Assembly (NCBI GenBank): GCA_914767715.1
Contig: OU612067.1
Span: 28,186,162-28,246,161 of the forward strand
Direction of reading: 5' to 3'
Length of the DNA stretch: 60,000 nt
DNA from: Membranipora membranacea
Taxonomy: Eukaryota; Bryozoa; Gymnolaemata; Cheilostomatida; Membraniporidae
The notes under the pieces are model-generated. The model did not search any database, had not been told where the DNA came from, and saw nothing but the letters and a program-made list of their open reading frames with translations. Positions 44,641 through 56,802 of this stretch are shown here, in pieces. The position numbers and the translations under genes are program-made. Within the stretch, counting starts at the first letter, position 1; every line of letters begins with the position of its first letter.

Positions 44641-47600
44641 ATGGATCTGGTATTCAAGAATATATGTGTGACGATTGATGGGAAGACGATACTCAAGAAT
44701 GTCAGTGGACTGGCATGTCCAGGAGAGATACTGGCTGTTATGGGTCCCTCAGGACAGTGAACAATTCTTTGAATGCAAATTATAGAGAGATATCACGCCA
44801 CACGCATTATATTTATAAACAATTTTTTCTGCTTCAAAAACATTCAATTTGCAACATAGACCAAAGAGCTAAGTGTGTCAGGTTAGTCACTGATGTTTGC
44901 ATACCTCCACATAAAACTATCAAAATATTCAATTGATTTCACAAATTGGCTTACCCTACGAGAATGTCAAGCATATGGATGAGGCTTAGCAAATTTAGGC
45001 TGGAGCTGAAAGTTACTGAAGGTACTGAAAGTACTGAAAGTTTCATGATATATTTTTATCAATCCTGTGAAGGAAGCTTAGTGATGGCATTATGTCAACT
45101 AGTAGATTGATGGTCAAGATTGATTCTAATCACGGATGAGAACTATTTTGCAGCTGTTGGCCGCATCACTAACCATGATAGTGAACTGCTTCATCATACA
45201 TACTCACCTGTACCCATGAAGCTATATGTTAGACAAACTTGGTGAACATCTCTTTACAAGTTGAGAGAAAAATATTTTAAGTTGCTGTTCTTTGTGTGAC
45301 ATTTATTATGTTGTGGCTATGAAACAAAATTTTGTTAGATATTTGTTAATAGGAATTCAGTAATTCTCTCTGTGATTAAAACACTGGATCAGACTGTCAT
45401 CTATTTTCATAGGTACTTTACAGTATAATGCACTACTGCGACTTCCAGATTCAATGCCTCTAAAAAAGAAGAAACAACGCGTGGATGAGGTTATTGATGC
45501 TCTCGATTTGAGAAAGTGTCTCAAAACCAGTAAGTTGATTGTCCTTGCTTGCTGCAGTAAGAACTTGTCACCTATAACCCAGTATCTTCTATACTATGAG
45601 ACTTTGGTGGTTATACAAAGAGATTGTCCACCTTGTAAACTCAAAATGTATGACTTTTGTCACCAGGGATGAAAAGGGTAAGATGTCCACGTGTTCAGCA
45701 GTCCTGAAATTTAGCGCTAGCTCATCCAGGTTTCTTGCTATATGGTGGAAATGCCAAATTCCCTTGTGGAGTAAGGGAATACAACTCTAGTATAGGTGTG
45801 TTCTTTTTGTTAATTAACACATTACAAAAACTGATATATTTTTTCAAAAATTGTAAGTCCCATGGTACGTGGATTATCAGGAGGAGAGAAGACGAGAACG
45901 AACATAGCCTGTGAACTTCTCACTAATCCAGCTGTCATTGTATTAGATGTGAGTGTACCTCCTTCAATATCAACATTTTACTGTTATAATGATAATAATT
46001 AAGTTTATTTATAAAATTGTTTAGAAACAATGACTTCTAAGCATTGTACATGTGATAAAATCTTGAAATCCAAACCTGCACATTGAAATAAATCTGTAGC
46101 TGAGAAATGGATTAAAATTTTATCATAGGTGAGAAAATACGATGATAAGATAAGGCTTTTCACTTTATTTAATGAATGCAGCAGTCTCTTTTAATAAAAC
46201 GCATATTTAATAAATTTTTGACAAGAATGACATAATATATCATTCAGCCCATCAGCCATTACTTGTCCGTTTTAGGAGCTCACATCAGTACTGGACTCCT
46301 CCACGTCTAACACTTTGATGAGGTCACTAACACATCATGTCAAACTATCAGGGAAAACTATGGTGGTCACTACACATCAGCCTAGCAGTCTCATATTCAG
46401 CCTATTTGATAAGCTGTTATTACTGTGTAAGGGAGAAGTAGAGTATTATGGGGACGTCACGTCTTGCGCAGAGTATTTCGTCAGAGTTGATCTACCCTGC
46501 CCATCTAACATCAACTTAGCCGAGCATATAGGCAAGTTGACAGATAATCTAGCTTTCCACTGTTCTATATGCTAGATTTTTTTTAGATTGATACTGAAGA
46601 AAATCTGCTATTAGAGAGGATAGCTTCCCATGGAGCTCAGTTGAATCTTGCCCAGGGTATATGAATATGTAAGTTTTTATGGTAAGGGCCCTCCACGTCA
46701 GGAGGTGTTCAGATAGAATTCAGTCATATGAGATTAATCTGACACAAATAATTTCCCTTTTACAGTGGATTGCATGAAAGGTACACCAAAAACAAAAGAA
46801 AAATTGAAGCAACGAGCTGTACAACAAAAGTGAGTGAACAAGGCGACATAGAAACAGCATCAGGGAATCCTAGATCTTCCTTTTTATTGCTTAAAAGCTC
46901 GAGGCATTATGACCTTGACAAATTGTCATCTTAAGATTCGTTGATTTGTACCATTTTGTCTTCTTTTTGTATTTACTCGTTAGAGCAAATAAGACAGCGA
47001 TTTAAAGTGGAAAACAAAACAGCTTGCATATGCTCAATGGTAATATTTATACCAAAAATAATAATATATTTAACATTAGTAATTGTCTAAGCAAGTTTTT
47101 GCTCGCAAATTAAAGACTACCCAATGACCAATGCACGTTATACTATAGTCAGGCAGGCAAAAATGCAATGCTCTTCTTTGTATGAATTGTTGATGGTGGA
47201 AAGAGTGCCTCCCATAAAGGAAGATAACTCTCATTCTCTGCATTATGATGTCACACTGAACATGATGCGCGATATAAAAAACAATGACTTCCAAAATTTA
47301 ACATAGAACTTTTTTTGCGTTAGGCCCCTAAAATAAGGGCTATGGGGTATACCTGAAGCCATGTACCAACAACAAAAAAACTTAGCACCAATGTTATGAT
47401 ACGTAAATGTAAATGTGATGTAAAATGTAAATGTATACAGAATAGGCATGGCTAAATTCAAACTTAAGAAAGAGTAGATCACTATGCTTTTTGAAAAGAG
47501 CAAAAGAGCAGATCTAATCCAAAAAGAGCAGAATTGGCAGCCCTTTTCACTTTAATCCTATAATTTCTTTTGCAGATCTGAACCATCATATCCAGCTGAG

Positions 47601-48250
47601 TTACTTACTCATGATAATAGTATCAGGCAAATAAGTCAGCCATATTATGTCAATCAGTCTTATACGGCAGATCAAGTGCTCACACCTTGCATAGAAGATG
47701 GTGAATACTGTTCTCCTATTTTATTTTTCTTACTTCTTATGATAACGGTTTTTTGATGTAATAAGACATTCATTTTTATGTAATGTATTTGACCGTAGTT
47801 ATTTGGCTTATCACTTATAGTCGATACTTGTGTTCATCTCATGGAAATACAATATGATTTAAGGATTCTTGCTTCTGCAGTAGATGTTTTCACCCATCCC
47901 GAGGACTTGGTTAGATATAAAGATGATTATGATAACTCCAGCTATAAACTCTGAACTCAAGTGGCTGAAAATTCTATTGTATTTTTTCTCTCTCTCTCCA
48001 ACTCAAATGCACTAATCTTAAATGGTTGACCTTGCCACCTCATGAGTGTTTGATAATGTAATGCCACTAAGCCGTCTGAGCATTGATATAACCATGTGCT
48101 TTCCCGATGTTTGTATACAGATAAGTTGCCAATGACCGAGAGTAACAAGCCACGCCTCCTATCTTGAGTATTACCTGAGTATTCCCTCACATGAATCAAA
48201 CACACTACAAATTGGCCAATCAGATACTATTGTAAAATCCACGATGGACA

Positions 48251-48590
48251 ATCACTGCATTTCCATGGTTGTTTTGAGGTCGACCTTAGGCTAATTAGCC
48301 TTAGCTTCGAGCTAAGGAACTGCCTCCGAGATCGGCCTGAGCTCCAAGGTTCAGCTCGTACATATCAGCTCATAATACCTGGCTCGGCCTGAGCTCGCAT
48401 GGCCGAGCGGTTAGCATCAAAGACTGTGTAGCGGGAGGCCGGGTTCAAGTCCCGGTAGCAGAGGATTTTCTTGATGTTTTTCCTTCTCAGCTCTAACATG
48501 GGAATGACTGCATATTTCGAGATCAAGCCAAGAGGTGACAACTCAGCTCGATCTAGGCCGACCTCGAAACTCACATGGAAACATAGTGAT
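48251..48590. mobile_element. TIR-bounded element with a tRNA-like core
   Basis: Left end ATCACTGCATTTCCATGGTT (from 48251) and the reverse complement of the right end ATCACTATGTTTCCATGTGA (to 48590) pair over about 38 bases, continuing into GAGGTCG(A/G)CCT. The 340-bp interior holds a tRNA-like sequence with pol III boxes. It lies in an ABCG intron. The terminal repeats are those of a small non-autonomous DNA element, while the core is SINE-like. Confidence 0.7.
48392..48465 (+). other. tRNA-like pol III promoter core
   Basis: The A box TGGCCGAGCGG (48400-48410) is exactly of the Leu/Ser-tRNA type. The T arm is perfect: CCGGG-TTCAAGT-CCCGG (48439-48455), which contains the B box. Box spacing is 42 bases. 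The anticodon stem does not pair, and the acceptor 5' GCTCGCA has no matching 3' strand. It is therefore a tRNA-derived sequence rather than a working tRNA. Confidence 0.6.
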
Positions 48591-50431
48591 AGAAGGATGA
48601 AAAAAAATTGTAGAGAAAGTTTTCTTGTTACATTTTGTGTTCTCTTCATCCATTCACCATAGGTAATAAAATTATATATCATGCAAACCATGTGCATACA
48701 TATAGGGAATGGACAGGCGTTTAGGGGTATAGTTTTATAATTTACCTGGTCGATTGACCAGGAGGTAAAATTTTTTTTTTTTTATCACTATTTCTAACTG
48801 GCGTCTGGCGGCATTTTGATTTTATCAGGGCTCTGACAAGGTGGAGGGCGTTCATCTAGATCAAGGTATTAATTTGGGATGACCTTATAGAATTTTATAG
48901 GTATTTTTCTGAGGTCAGCGTTAGAGCTGTGTTAGAAAAAAGCGCTTTTGGACTTGTGCGTTTCATATAGTAGAACCAGAAGTCAACACTGTAACCTTGT
49001 GTCATACACGATTATTGAATTTTATTTATTGAATATTATTATTTTACTTATAACTATTTTTTCCAGGGGATTCTGGTAGGCTCTTCCAAGAATGATCAAT
49101 AAATGGAGTTTTATAATGTACATAGTTATGGGAGTTATTGCTGGCCTATGATGGTTTCAGGTAGAGCCAAAAGAAGTATATCTTCAGGACCTTATTGGAT
49201 TTGTAAGCTAATCATAGTAATAAAGCAAACTGCCATGCTCTTCCTCTTATACAACTTCAATTAATTACTTCAAAAAGCTTATTCATGAATTATTCTCTCA
49301 CATGACAGGTAGAAATCAAATGGCCCTCAGATTTTATTGATAACAATCTAAAAAAGACTGGTTGAAAAGTGGTTCTTAAACAAGATCATAATCATAATCT
49401 CATTTTTTTGAATCTTATCTTCATCAATCTAGAAAACATGCTCTCAAAACCAGTAGTTTCATATAACAAGTTTGTTCCCTCCGCCATCACAGAGGGAACA
49501 AACAATTGTTCTAGTAATTTAACCGTTTGCATTATTTGGTTAATGCCTTGCAAGTGATTGAACAACGATTTGTTTTCTTTTTTGTAGATGTATCTACTGA
49601 CAACAGTTGCACATGTACCAGTACTGCTGAATGGAATCATGAGTTGCAAGTACTTCATAAACTGCAGATCGATGCCTTTGTGTGAGATTGCTGCGGAAAT
49701 CATTTTGGTTGAAATGTTTGGCCAATGCTGATAAAACGGTTACTATGTGAGTCGGAAGAAAGTATTGCATGAACTGTGTACCATCAATAATATCAGCTCA
49801 AATGGTTATTTATTTTCCTAATAAACAAAATAAAAGATTAATTTACTACAATTAGAAACAAACAAATAAAACAAAAATTAGGTTTTTTACAATATAACAG
49901 TTTGGGTCAAAACTCAGAGTGAAAGTGCTCTTGTTCGTCTTTTGTAGTTTGGATTGAGAAGGTTGTGATTAACAAAGAGAGATTTGGAGGACACTATAGA
50001 TTATCTGCGTACTACCTGGCAATGAATGTGGTTGAGTCTGCACTCTTATTACTGTATCCGATCTTTTTCTTCATATCAGCTTATTGGATGAGTGGGCTCA
50101 ATTCCAGCTTCTCTGTGTTTGTTAGACAGATTTTTTTTATTTATTTATTTGTTTAAAGAGGTTTTCTAGAAAATTTACAGATAACAGAGTAATTAAAAAG
50201 TAACTTGTTGACCTCTACACACAGTTAAATCCACACACAAAAAGGGGTTATACATAAATAAATGACGATGTTCTAGAAATGGGAAAGTAAGTTATATATG
50301 GCTTTATAGAAATAGAAAATGATATATATATATAAAATTATTGTTCTTGTGACGATTATTATCAAACTATTAGTTAAAAGATAGTAGACTGTCAGACGTT
50401 TTGCATTTCAGTCTGAAATTGTGCAGCAGAT

Positions 50432-51769
50432 TTAAGAGAGCTGTTTTGCCAAAATGTGTCCTAAAAGAAGGTTTACTACTGAACATTTACTTCTAAGGGA
50501 GCGTTGGTGTTTATTGGACTTTTGCACCAGGCGAAGAATATGCTTTGATGCTTTATTTTTAAATAATTTTTTATGTGTAAATTTGTGAAATAGGTAATGT
50601 CTTCTACTTTTTAGGGTGGGTAAGTTTAAGAGTGATCTACCAGTTGTGACAGAAAACCTTTTAGGTGCAGATATTATGATTCTAATTGCTTTATTCTGAA
50701 CTTTTTCAATTGTGTCGGATGTTTTTTGAGTGCCTTCTAGGTAGATAGTTGAACAGTATTCTAGGATAGGTCTGACGAGAATTTTGTAAGTCCTTAAGGA
50801 TTCCTCAACATTCATGTATTTTTTCAGTTTTGAGAGTAGGTATGCTACTTTGTTTGCTTTGGTTGCCGTTTCATTGGCATGGATGTGGAAAGATAAATCA
50901 GTATCCAGGGTAACCCATAGTACATTGATAGAGAGTTTTGTCTCAATTTTTGAGTTTTGAAAATTGATGTGGTAAAAGTTTTTAATGTTTCTGTTGGAAA
51001 ATATGCACAATTGTGTTTTCTCAATGTTGAGTCTCAGTAAGTGGCTATGATACCAATCTGATGCTTTCTTTAGCAGAGTATTGGACTCCACTAGTGCTTC
51101 ATCTATGCTTGTGGCTGTACAGTAGATTAGCGTATCATCTGCATAAGCGAATGAATTGCCAAATGTTGCTAGCAATCCATTGATGGCTAAGTTAAAGAGG
51201 ATAGGACCCAGAATTGAGCCTTGAGGTACCCCACAGGTGATGGCTTGTGAATTAGATCGTGACAACCCCACTTTCATTACTTGGGATCGGTTTTGAAGAT
51301 ATGATCGAAGTAGTGCTATTGCAGAACTGGAGAATTGTTTTTTATCCAGTATGTATAGAAGAAGTTTGTGATTGATTGTATCAAATGCTTTTCGGACATC
51401 TAGGGATAAGGCTCCAATGTAACATGGAGTGGATTGGTCAAGTTTAGTTTTCCATTGTTGCAGCACAGATAGCAACATTTGCTCGGTTGAATGATTCTGA
51501 CGAAATCCGAATTGTTGGTCTGAAAATAGGTTGTGTTTCTCTATGTAAGACATCATCTGATTTTTCATGTCATGTTCAAATATCTTTGACAGAATTGGAA
51601 GCGAGGATATTGGTCGATAATTTGACGGGTCACATTTTTTACCCTTTTTATGAATTGGCGTGGCAAGGGCAGATTTAAAGCAGTCAGGGAAGATTGATTT
51701 TTGATAGCATTCATTGACCAGAATGGATAGCGGGTAGGCAAGTAAGTCAACTATTATTTTATAAATCAT
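50432..51769 (-). pseudogene. LINE reverse transcriptase (jockey/CR1-like)
   Basis: A 445-codon frame with ALATPIHKKGKKCDPSNYRP, SSLPILSKIFE, DQQFGFRQNHSTEQMLL, GALSLDVRKAFDTINH, GVPQGSILGPILFNL and FAYADDTLIYC, and a C-terminal domain with WVTLDTDLSFHIH and RPILEYCSTIY. All palm motifs are present, including the YADD catalytic pair. It continues upstream in another frame (51759-52232). A one-base frame change near 51800 separates SDK from AGGLSGIPA, so the protein is not made whole. It is from a different lineage than the LINE at 12-15 kb (YADDT versus YADDM, and a different 3' end). Confidence 0.85.
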
Positions 51770-52232
51770 TGCTGGTATGCCACTTAGACCACCGGCGCTT
51801 GTCTGAGTTGAGTGAATATATGAGCAAAGTAATTGTTTTACTAGTGATTGGACTCAAAGAGAATTTGAAAGAATTTGGTTCTGTAGGAAAATGCGGGAAA
51901 TTTGCCGGATCGAATTCAGAGTGCCCAGCAACGTTTATGAAGAAATCATTTAAGGCGCAGGCAATATCTTTTTCATCCGTATGTTCAACACTTTTGTATT
52001 CCAGGCACTCTATAGATGTATGGGATTTCTGTTTCTTGGTTATGGGTTTTAAGAAGGAATAAAAACTTTTGTCGTTTGCTGATGATGATTTGCTAATGTA
52101 GTTTTTCTTAGCGGTACGAATTTGGTTGGTAACATAGTTTCTGAATTTCTTGTAATGTTGGACTTGGCCATCAGTTGGGGCATTAGACGCTTTATATACT
52201 TCCTTGTAAAATTTGTTTTTGAGTGAAATCAT
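51759..52232 (-). pseudogene. LINE linker region upstream of the RT
   Basis: A 157-codon frame with LKNKFYKEVYKASN, KKFRNYVTNQIRTAKKNYIS, SFYSFLKPITKKQ and DIACALNDFFINVAGHSEFD. This is the usual linker between the endonuclease and the reverse transcriptase in jockey/CR1-type LINEs (K-x-Y-x-x-x-R-x-x-V-x-x-x-I-R-x-A-K-x-x-Y, then N-x-F-F-x-N-V). It starts at the inversion point and joins the RT frame after a one-base frame change. Confidence 0.75.
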
Positions 52233-52466
52233 GCGCAGTACACGTGGCGGCGAGGCAGCTCTCTATATAAATGATGTTTTAAAGTTTAAAACTATTCAAC
52301 AACCTCAATCTAAACTGCGAGAACATTAACATTAACATCAAAACTCTACAAGATGAAGGTAGCTTGATCGTGGCATCCATCTATCTTCCACCTTACGCTG
52401 ATAAAATGAAATTTATCTCATTATTGAGTGATATTTTACATCAAAAACAGTTCATTCAAAAAAAGG
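52217..52466 (+). pseudogene. inverted LINE endonuclease fragment
   Basis: The plus strand reads STRGGEAALYINDVLKFKTI, then INIKTLQDEGSLIVASIYLP and PYADKMKFISLLSDILHQK. The motif order, R-G-G-x-x-x-Y-I then I-x-x-x-Y-x-PP, is the middle of an apurinic-type LINE endonuclease. It is one frame shift away from being continuous. It points toward the RT region on the other strand and is the 5' half of the same insertion. Confidence 0.65.
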
Positions 52467-53384
52467 TTGTGCTGACATACACTTCTTTGTTAGTGCCGCA
52501 GGTGAGTTTCATTACTCCTTCAATCGTGACAAGCTAAAAAAATTAAATTTCCAGTGGCTTGTCTCTTAGAACCATAATAATTAAGTTTGGTTGATTTATA
52601 TTAGCCTAAACTAATGGTTTGTATTTCATTTTCCAGTCATTTGGATATCTGTGTGGGTCCATTTTTGCCGATTCTTCATTAGCATCGACCACTGGAAGCA
52701 GTTTATATATATTATCTCGGCACTCTGGAGGTCTGTATATCAGGAATCTACCATCATGGCTCACATGGTCCAAATACCTCTCATACCATCTGATGTCAGC
52801 CTATCCAAAGATATATATTGACTTCAGCAATGTTGACATCTAGTAAGTATATTTAATACGCATAAAGGCATTATTCCCTTGAATCCTATTTGTCTAGCAA
52901 CTTAAATAATGAGTTTGATCCCTTTTGCCGCATTGCTGTAAAACAAAGGGAATATTGCACCCGCTTTGAAAAAAATAATATTGGCTGTTGGCATCTTGGG
53001 GCTTAAGATGATGCCTTGAGATTAAGTTCAACCAATTTATACTGCCAAGCTAATTAGGAAACAATGAGCTAAAAATATTAGTGACTAACCTAGGCTGTTC
53101 GATAACACTGAGGAACTTTTGATCAGGAACCTCGTTGAACTTCTTTTCTATCACATGAGTTTGAATTTTTGATACTGTATGGGTGTCCAGGCCATGTGCT
53201 GGCATTTACAATGCTTGGAGGTATTTATTAATATTCATTATTTAGGTGTGCTGACTTTGGAAGCCAATTCCGAGCTTGCTACGACAACATGAGATCTACA
53301 GTTGGTGTGAAGTACATACCCAGACAGGATCTGCTCGATACCTACACACTGTCCAACTCAGGATGGCAGCTTTATCATTACTGA

Positions 53385-56300
53385 CTGCTAGAATCATAAA
53401 TAGATTTTACTGCTTACAAAAAATTTCCTAGTATTCCTAGATTTAACTATGAGTATTCATACAGGGCACAGGATTAAACTTTTCCACATGTCTACCAAAA
53501 CTGCGGATAATTGCAAAAAATTATACTTTGAGAAAGTGGTGTCAGGTACCATTAAAGTATTAGGAGGGCAACTTTTATATTGTCAACGTGCTATCACAAT
53601 ATATGCGTGATCATGTATAAGCATCAAAAAAATTCTATGGCTATCATGTTGGAAAAAAACCACCATATTACCTCCTTCAAACACCTAATGACATAAGCAG
53701 TAATTTTTCATCCGTTCCTCTTTATTTTTCAGATTAATAGTTTAAGCCTTTTTGTGAATTTGGAATGTTTATTAATAATGATCGGTTTATAATGAAATTG
53801 AAGGCCTTATATACTCCACCAGTGCAACAAACTTTTCAAGCAAAAAACTATGAATAAATTATTGAAATTTCGTCTGGATATATGGAGGTATCCAGTATTA
53901 ATGCCTCTCAATCCAGTGACATGGCTAATTTAAAACTCTTTCATGCATAAACAAACCTGTTGGTGGGTCTTTCTCCATGCTGCTGTTTATTAGTATTTCA
54001 TTTGAAGGTAAAAACACGAATACAGTTTTCAATTTACCTCTGCATTTCTTCTGATAGGCTCCCTCTGCTTAGGCTCTTCCCCTCAGCCATATCATGCGGT
54101 CACATTTTACGTTTTTATTTGACAAAAATATCTTCCTCCTTGCTACATGGAACTTGCATTTGATCCACAAAATTTTTTATTGCCCTCCCCAAAGTCGCAC
54201 AGCTGGCTTCGATTATAAATAATATGTCAGTCAAGGTACCGATTTCTGATATTTTCGGAAGCTTGAACTTATTTTGCCAAATAATCAATTAATTTACGAG
54301 TCAAATGATTTAAAATTCTAGCTGGTAAATCATTTCCTTTTTGGTAAATTCATTCAGCATTGAACAAGCGAGGCACCTGCAATGGACAACAACAGATACA
54401 GCTTGCTGGTCTACAGCTCAGTCAGCATCAATGCGCTAGCTATCCATAAGTGAATGTAAAGACCATGCTTTATCAAGACATAGCGTAGCTGAACACAAAA
54501 ACATTGTGTTGTAATGGTGGACTGTTAGTTATTTTTATGGTATCACTGCATTTACCCCAAACACTTTCAATCCATTCGTATGGACAACAGTTACACTATG
54601 TTTTGTGTAGTGCTTATCTTGCGCTATGGCAAAGCGTTGTGGTAATAGTTGTTGAATTTGGTATCTAGACTCTTTCCATCATGTAGATTTTGTTCTTCAT
54701 AAATAGAAATGCTAGCAGTCCCAAGCGACTCCATTCGATACTGTAACTGATTACATGCATCGATTATCTAAACAAAGAAAAGTAGGCTAAATGTCTTTTT
54801 AAAAACATATATATTGTGATATCTATGATTATGTCACAACAAAATCATTTTGATGCTGAAACAACAAGGAACAATCATCTCTCTGAGATGTTCAGAGCTC
54901 TGAAATGATCTCCCAATCACACTTGGTTGGCCAACACATAAAATGTATCGGATTTTGGTTGCATCCTTAGTTGGGTAGTCAACAGACTGCTTGAAGGGAA
55001 ACGGGCAAGCCAAAATCCTGCAATCAGTAATAGCAGACAACATATGGTAAGGGCCAATCCATCTACTTGAGGCCGGCTAAATTAGAATCATCCGTCAGCG
55101 TTATAATGTCTACTGTTTTCTTCAATTGTTTTATAACGAAGTGATGAGAGCGATTCTTTGCATTGCTTCAACTGAGCAAAACGAATTTTACGGTCATATT
55201 TGCATAGTTTTGCATTTGGCAGAATTGACCAAAATTTGTATAATATTAACCTAGATCACGTATGACTTGATTTGCCTGCATTAAGCCCGTTGCGCTGCAC
55301 CAGTAGAATGGGAACAACCAAGATCGCAGGCAAATTGGTCAAACCTTATCTAGGGTACAGTGATAAGGGAATTTAAAACACAGCACCCTTCTTGACCAAG
55401 AACAAGTTGATTCAAACCAATTAATCAATTTGGAACATCCAACATGTCAAGTTTCCTGATGTACATGACGGTTATTTCATGGTAATAACTCATCAATCAT
55501 CTATAACAACATGCAGAATATTTTTATTGGTTTTATTATGACTATTGATTTTCACACACGGAAATGCACTAAAAATAAATAAGATGACCATGATTTTTAA
55601 CTTTTTGCTCTGATTTCCTCGATGTCGGTGATTGTGATCTGTAGGAAATAAGCAAAAAAATCAAAAGTTAAGGATGTTGCAGCAACGTTTTGCAACAGAG
55701 TAATTTATAGCTGTTGCAAAATTTTATTTATGCTTGCCTGTATCGTATCTGTATCTGCACCTGATCACCCATGTTTCATGACACTAACATATCATTATTC
55801 ATATGTTTATGCTTTAACGTTGTTTCCTACAACGATGCAAATTGTCTCCCCACTAAAATATTCAGAGAACCATCCTGCATCTGCCAAAGCCATGTTTCAT
55901 ATCAGACACACCTATAAATTCAAATATCGGATGAGATTTTACTATAAAATACATGAGTGATCAGCAGCTGTTGTCTCAGAGACAAACTTTTTATTCAAAT
56001 AACTTCAATAACTTCAATAACTCTAAAAATTGGCCTTTCTCTCAATAAATATATGAGATGGAAACACAAAAAAAATAGATGTTTTGTAAGATTACAAGGT
56101 TGTGGGTATCCCAGACAACATGAACCAGCTAGCAATACACAGTCATGTCCTCAATCAAACTTGTTCATATAAGCCTTCGGCTTATCATTACAGGAGTAGC
56201 AACTCCAAACGCAGGTATACTTGGTGCAGCTTGGTATCCATGTCACAAGGGAGTTCGTCGAAAACTCTCTTATGACACCCCTATTTGAATTATGAATACC

Positions 56301-56434
56301 AATCAAAATTGTCTGCTCTTGACTAAACTAAAGATTTTTGTCTAGCTGTGTCAAATAAGAAGTTAACTAATAATATTGAAGTAAACACCAGTATTCTACC
56401 AGACTGAGGACATGGAGAAGTCCACTAAAATCAG
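53385..56434. other. no gene recognised
   Basis: AT-rich intergenic DNA with short open frames only (for example 54834-55043 minus and 55730-55960 plus), none with a motif. Small hairpins are seen near 56169 (ATAAGCC-TTC-GGCTTAT) and 56243-56277. Confidence 0.45.
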
Positions 56435-56531
56435 GAACAAAATTCACCAATAAATGGTGAATTTTGTTCATGATTCATATTATCCTGGATAATAAATAAA
56501 AAAATTATGATCCGGGATAATGTGAATCATG
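56435..56531. repeat. two abutting hairpins upstream of secreted gene
   Basis: Hairpin 1 has perfect 15-bp arms: GAACAAAATTCACCA (56435-56449) and TGGTGAATTTTGTTC (56455-56469). Hairpin 2 has 22-base arms, 56469-56490 and 56510-56531, pairing at 20 of 22. They end 170 bases before the TATA box at 56703 and could be a small foldback element or a regulatory structure. Confidence 0.9.
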
Positions 56532-56702
56532 ACCAGGAAATCCAAAAGAGGAAATCCCAAAGCTGAGTCTATGTCTGGTCTGGGTTTTGGTCTCGTAGAG
56601 TTATCTGTTTTTAAAATTTTTGTTATAATTTGTGAAAACAGCAGACCATTTTATGACTTGCAAATAACTTGAAATTATGTCATCTTATACCAAATTTTGA
56701 GA

Positions 56703-56710
56703 CTATATAA
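56703..56710 (+). promoter_or_regulatory. TATA box of the secreted-protein gene
   Basis: The CTATATAAGC motif lies about 95-100 bases before ATG 56803. That leaves room for a start site near 56735 and a short 5' UTR. Confidence 0.55.
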
Positions 56711-56802
56711 GCTTTTGCAAAACAGTTACCATATACGCAAAACTAAAATTGGGAAAATAACACTATTCACCAGACTGTTTCGTTGCTGATCTCTTTGAAA
56801 TA

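Larger units (their letters stand above)
50131..52466 (-). mobile_element. LINE insertion with 5' inversion
   Basis: The element lies on the minus strand. Its tail (reverse complement of TTTTTTTTATTTATTTATTT at 50131-50150) abuts the ABCG exon on the left. The RT region runs to about 52232. There the strand of coding flips: from about 52217 to 52466 the plus strand encodes endonuclease motifs. A 3' part in sense plus a 5' part inverted, with the middle missing, is the structure left by twin priming. Ends are placed by ABCG coding resuming at VLTYTSLL. A target-site duplication is not resolved. Confidence 0.75.
44641..53384 (+). pseudogene. ABCG half-transporter pseudogene
   Basis: Exons in order: ATG 44641 (MDLVFKNICVTIDGKTILKN to LAVMGPSG, cut in Walker A); 45413-45529 (TLQYNALLRLPDSMP); 45858-45948 ([23 protein letters not shown]); from 46276 (ELTSVLDSSTSNTLM, VVTTHQPSS); 46766-46829; 47576-47703; 47881-47955; 49067-49202 (RMINKWSFIMYIVMGVIAGL then WFQ); 49588 on; 49948-50130 (GGHYRLSAYYLAMNVVESAL, IFFFISAYWMSGLN); 52467-52501 (VLTYTSLLVPQ); 52637-52842 (SFGYLCGS); 53246-53384. 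The fold is ATPase first, then membrane, as in ABCG proteins. It is dead. No exon supplies the Walker A lysine or Q-loop. The D-loop region reads ELTSVLD instead of EPTSGLD. Stops occur at 49077 (TAG) and 49149 (TGA), and a TAG forms at the 52842/53246 junction. A LINE splits a membrane exon. Confidence 0.8.

Noticed and set aside
47243-47503. 86-codon minus frame rich in Phe/Ser/Thr
   Set aside because: It lies in an ABCG intron; the hydrophobic content follows from A-rich plus-strand sequence.
48392-48465. Functional tRNA gene
   Set aside because: The T arm and A box are good, but the acceptor and anticodon stems do not pair, so it is a tRNA-derived relic or SINE core.
50118-52493. TTTGTTAG as the LINE target-site duplication
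   Set aside because: ABCG coding appears to resume before the right copy, and the two copies sit in different frames, so the match is probably chance.
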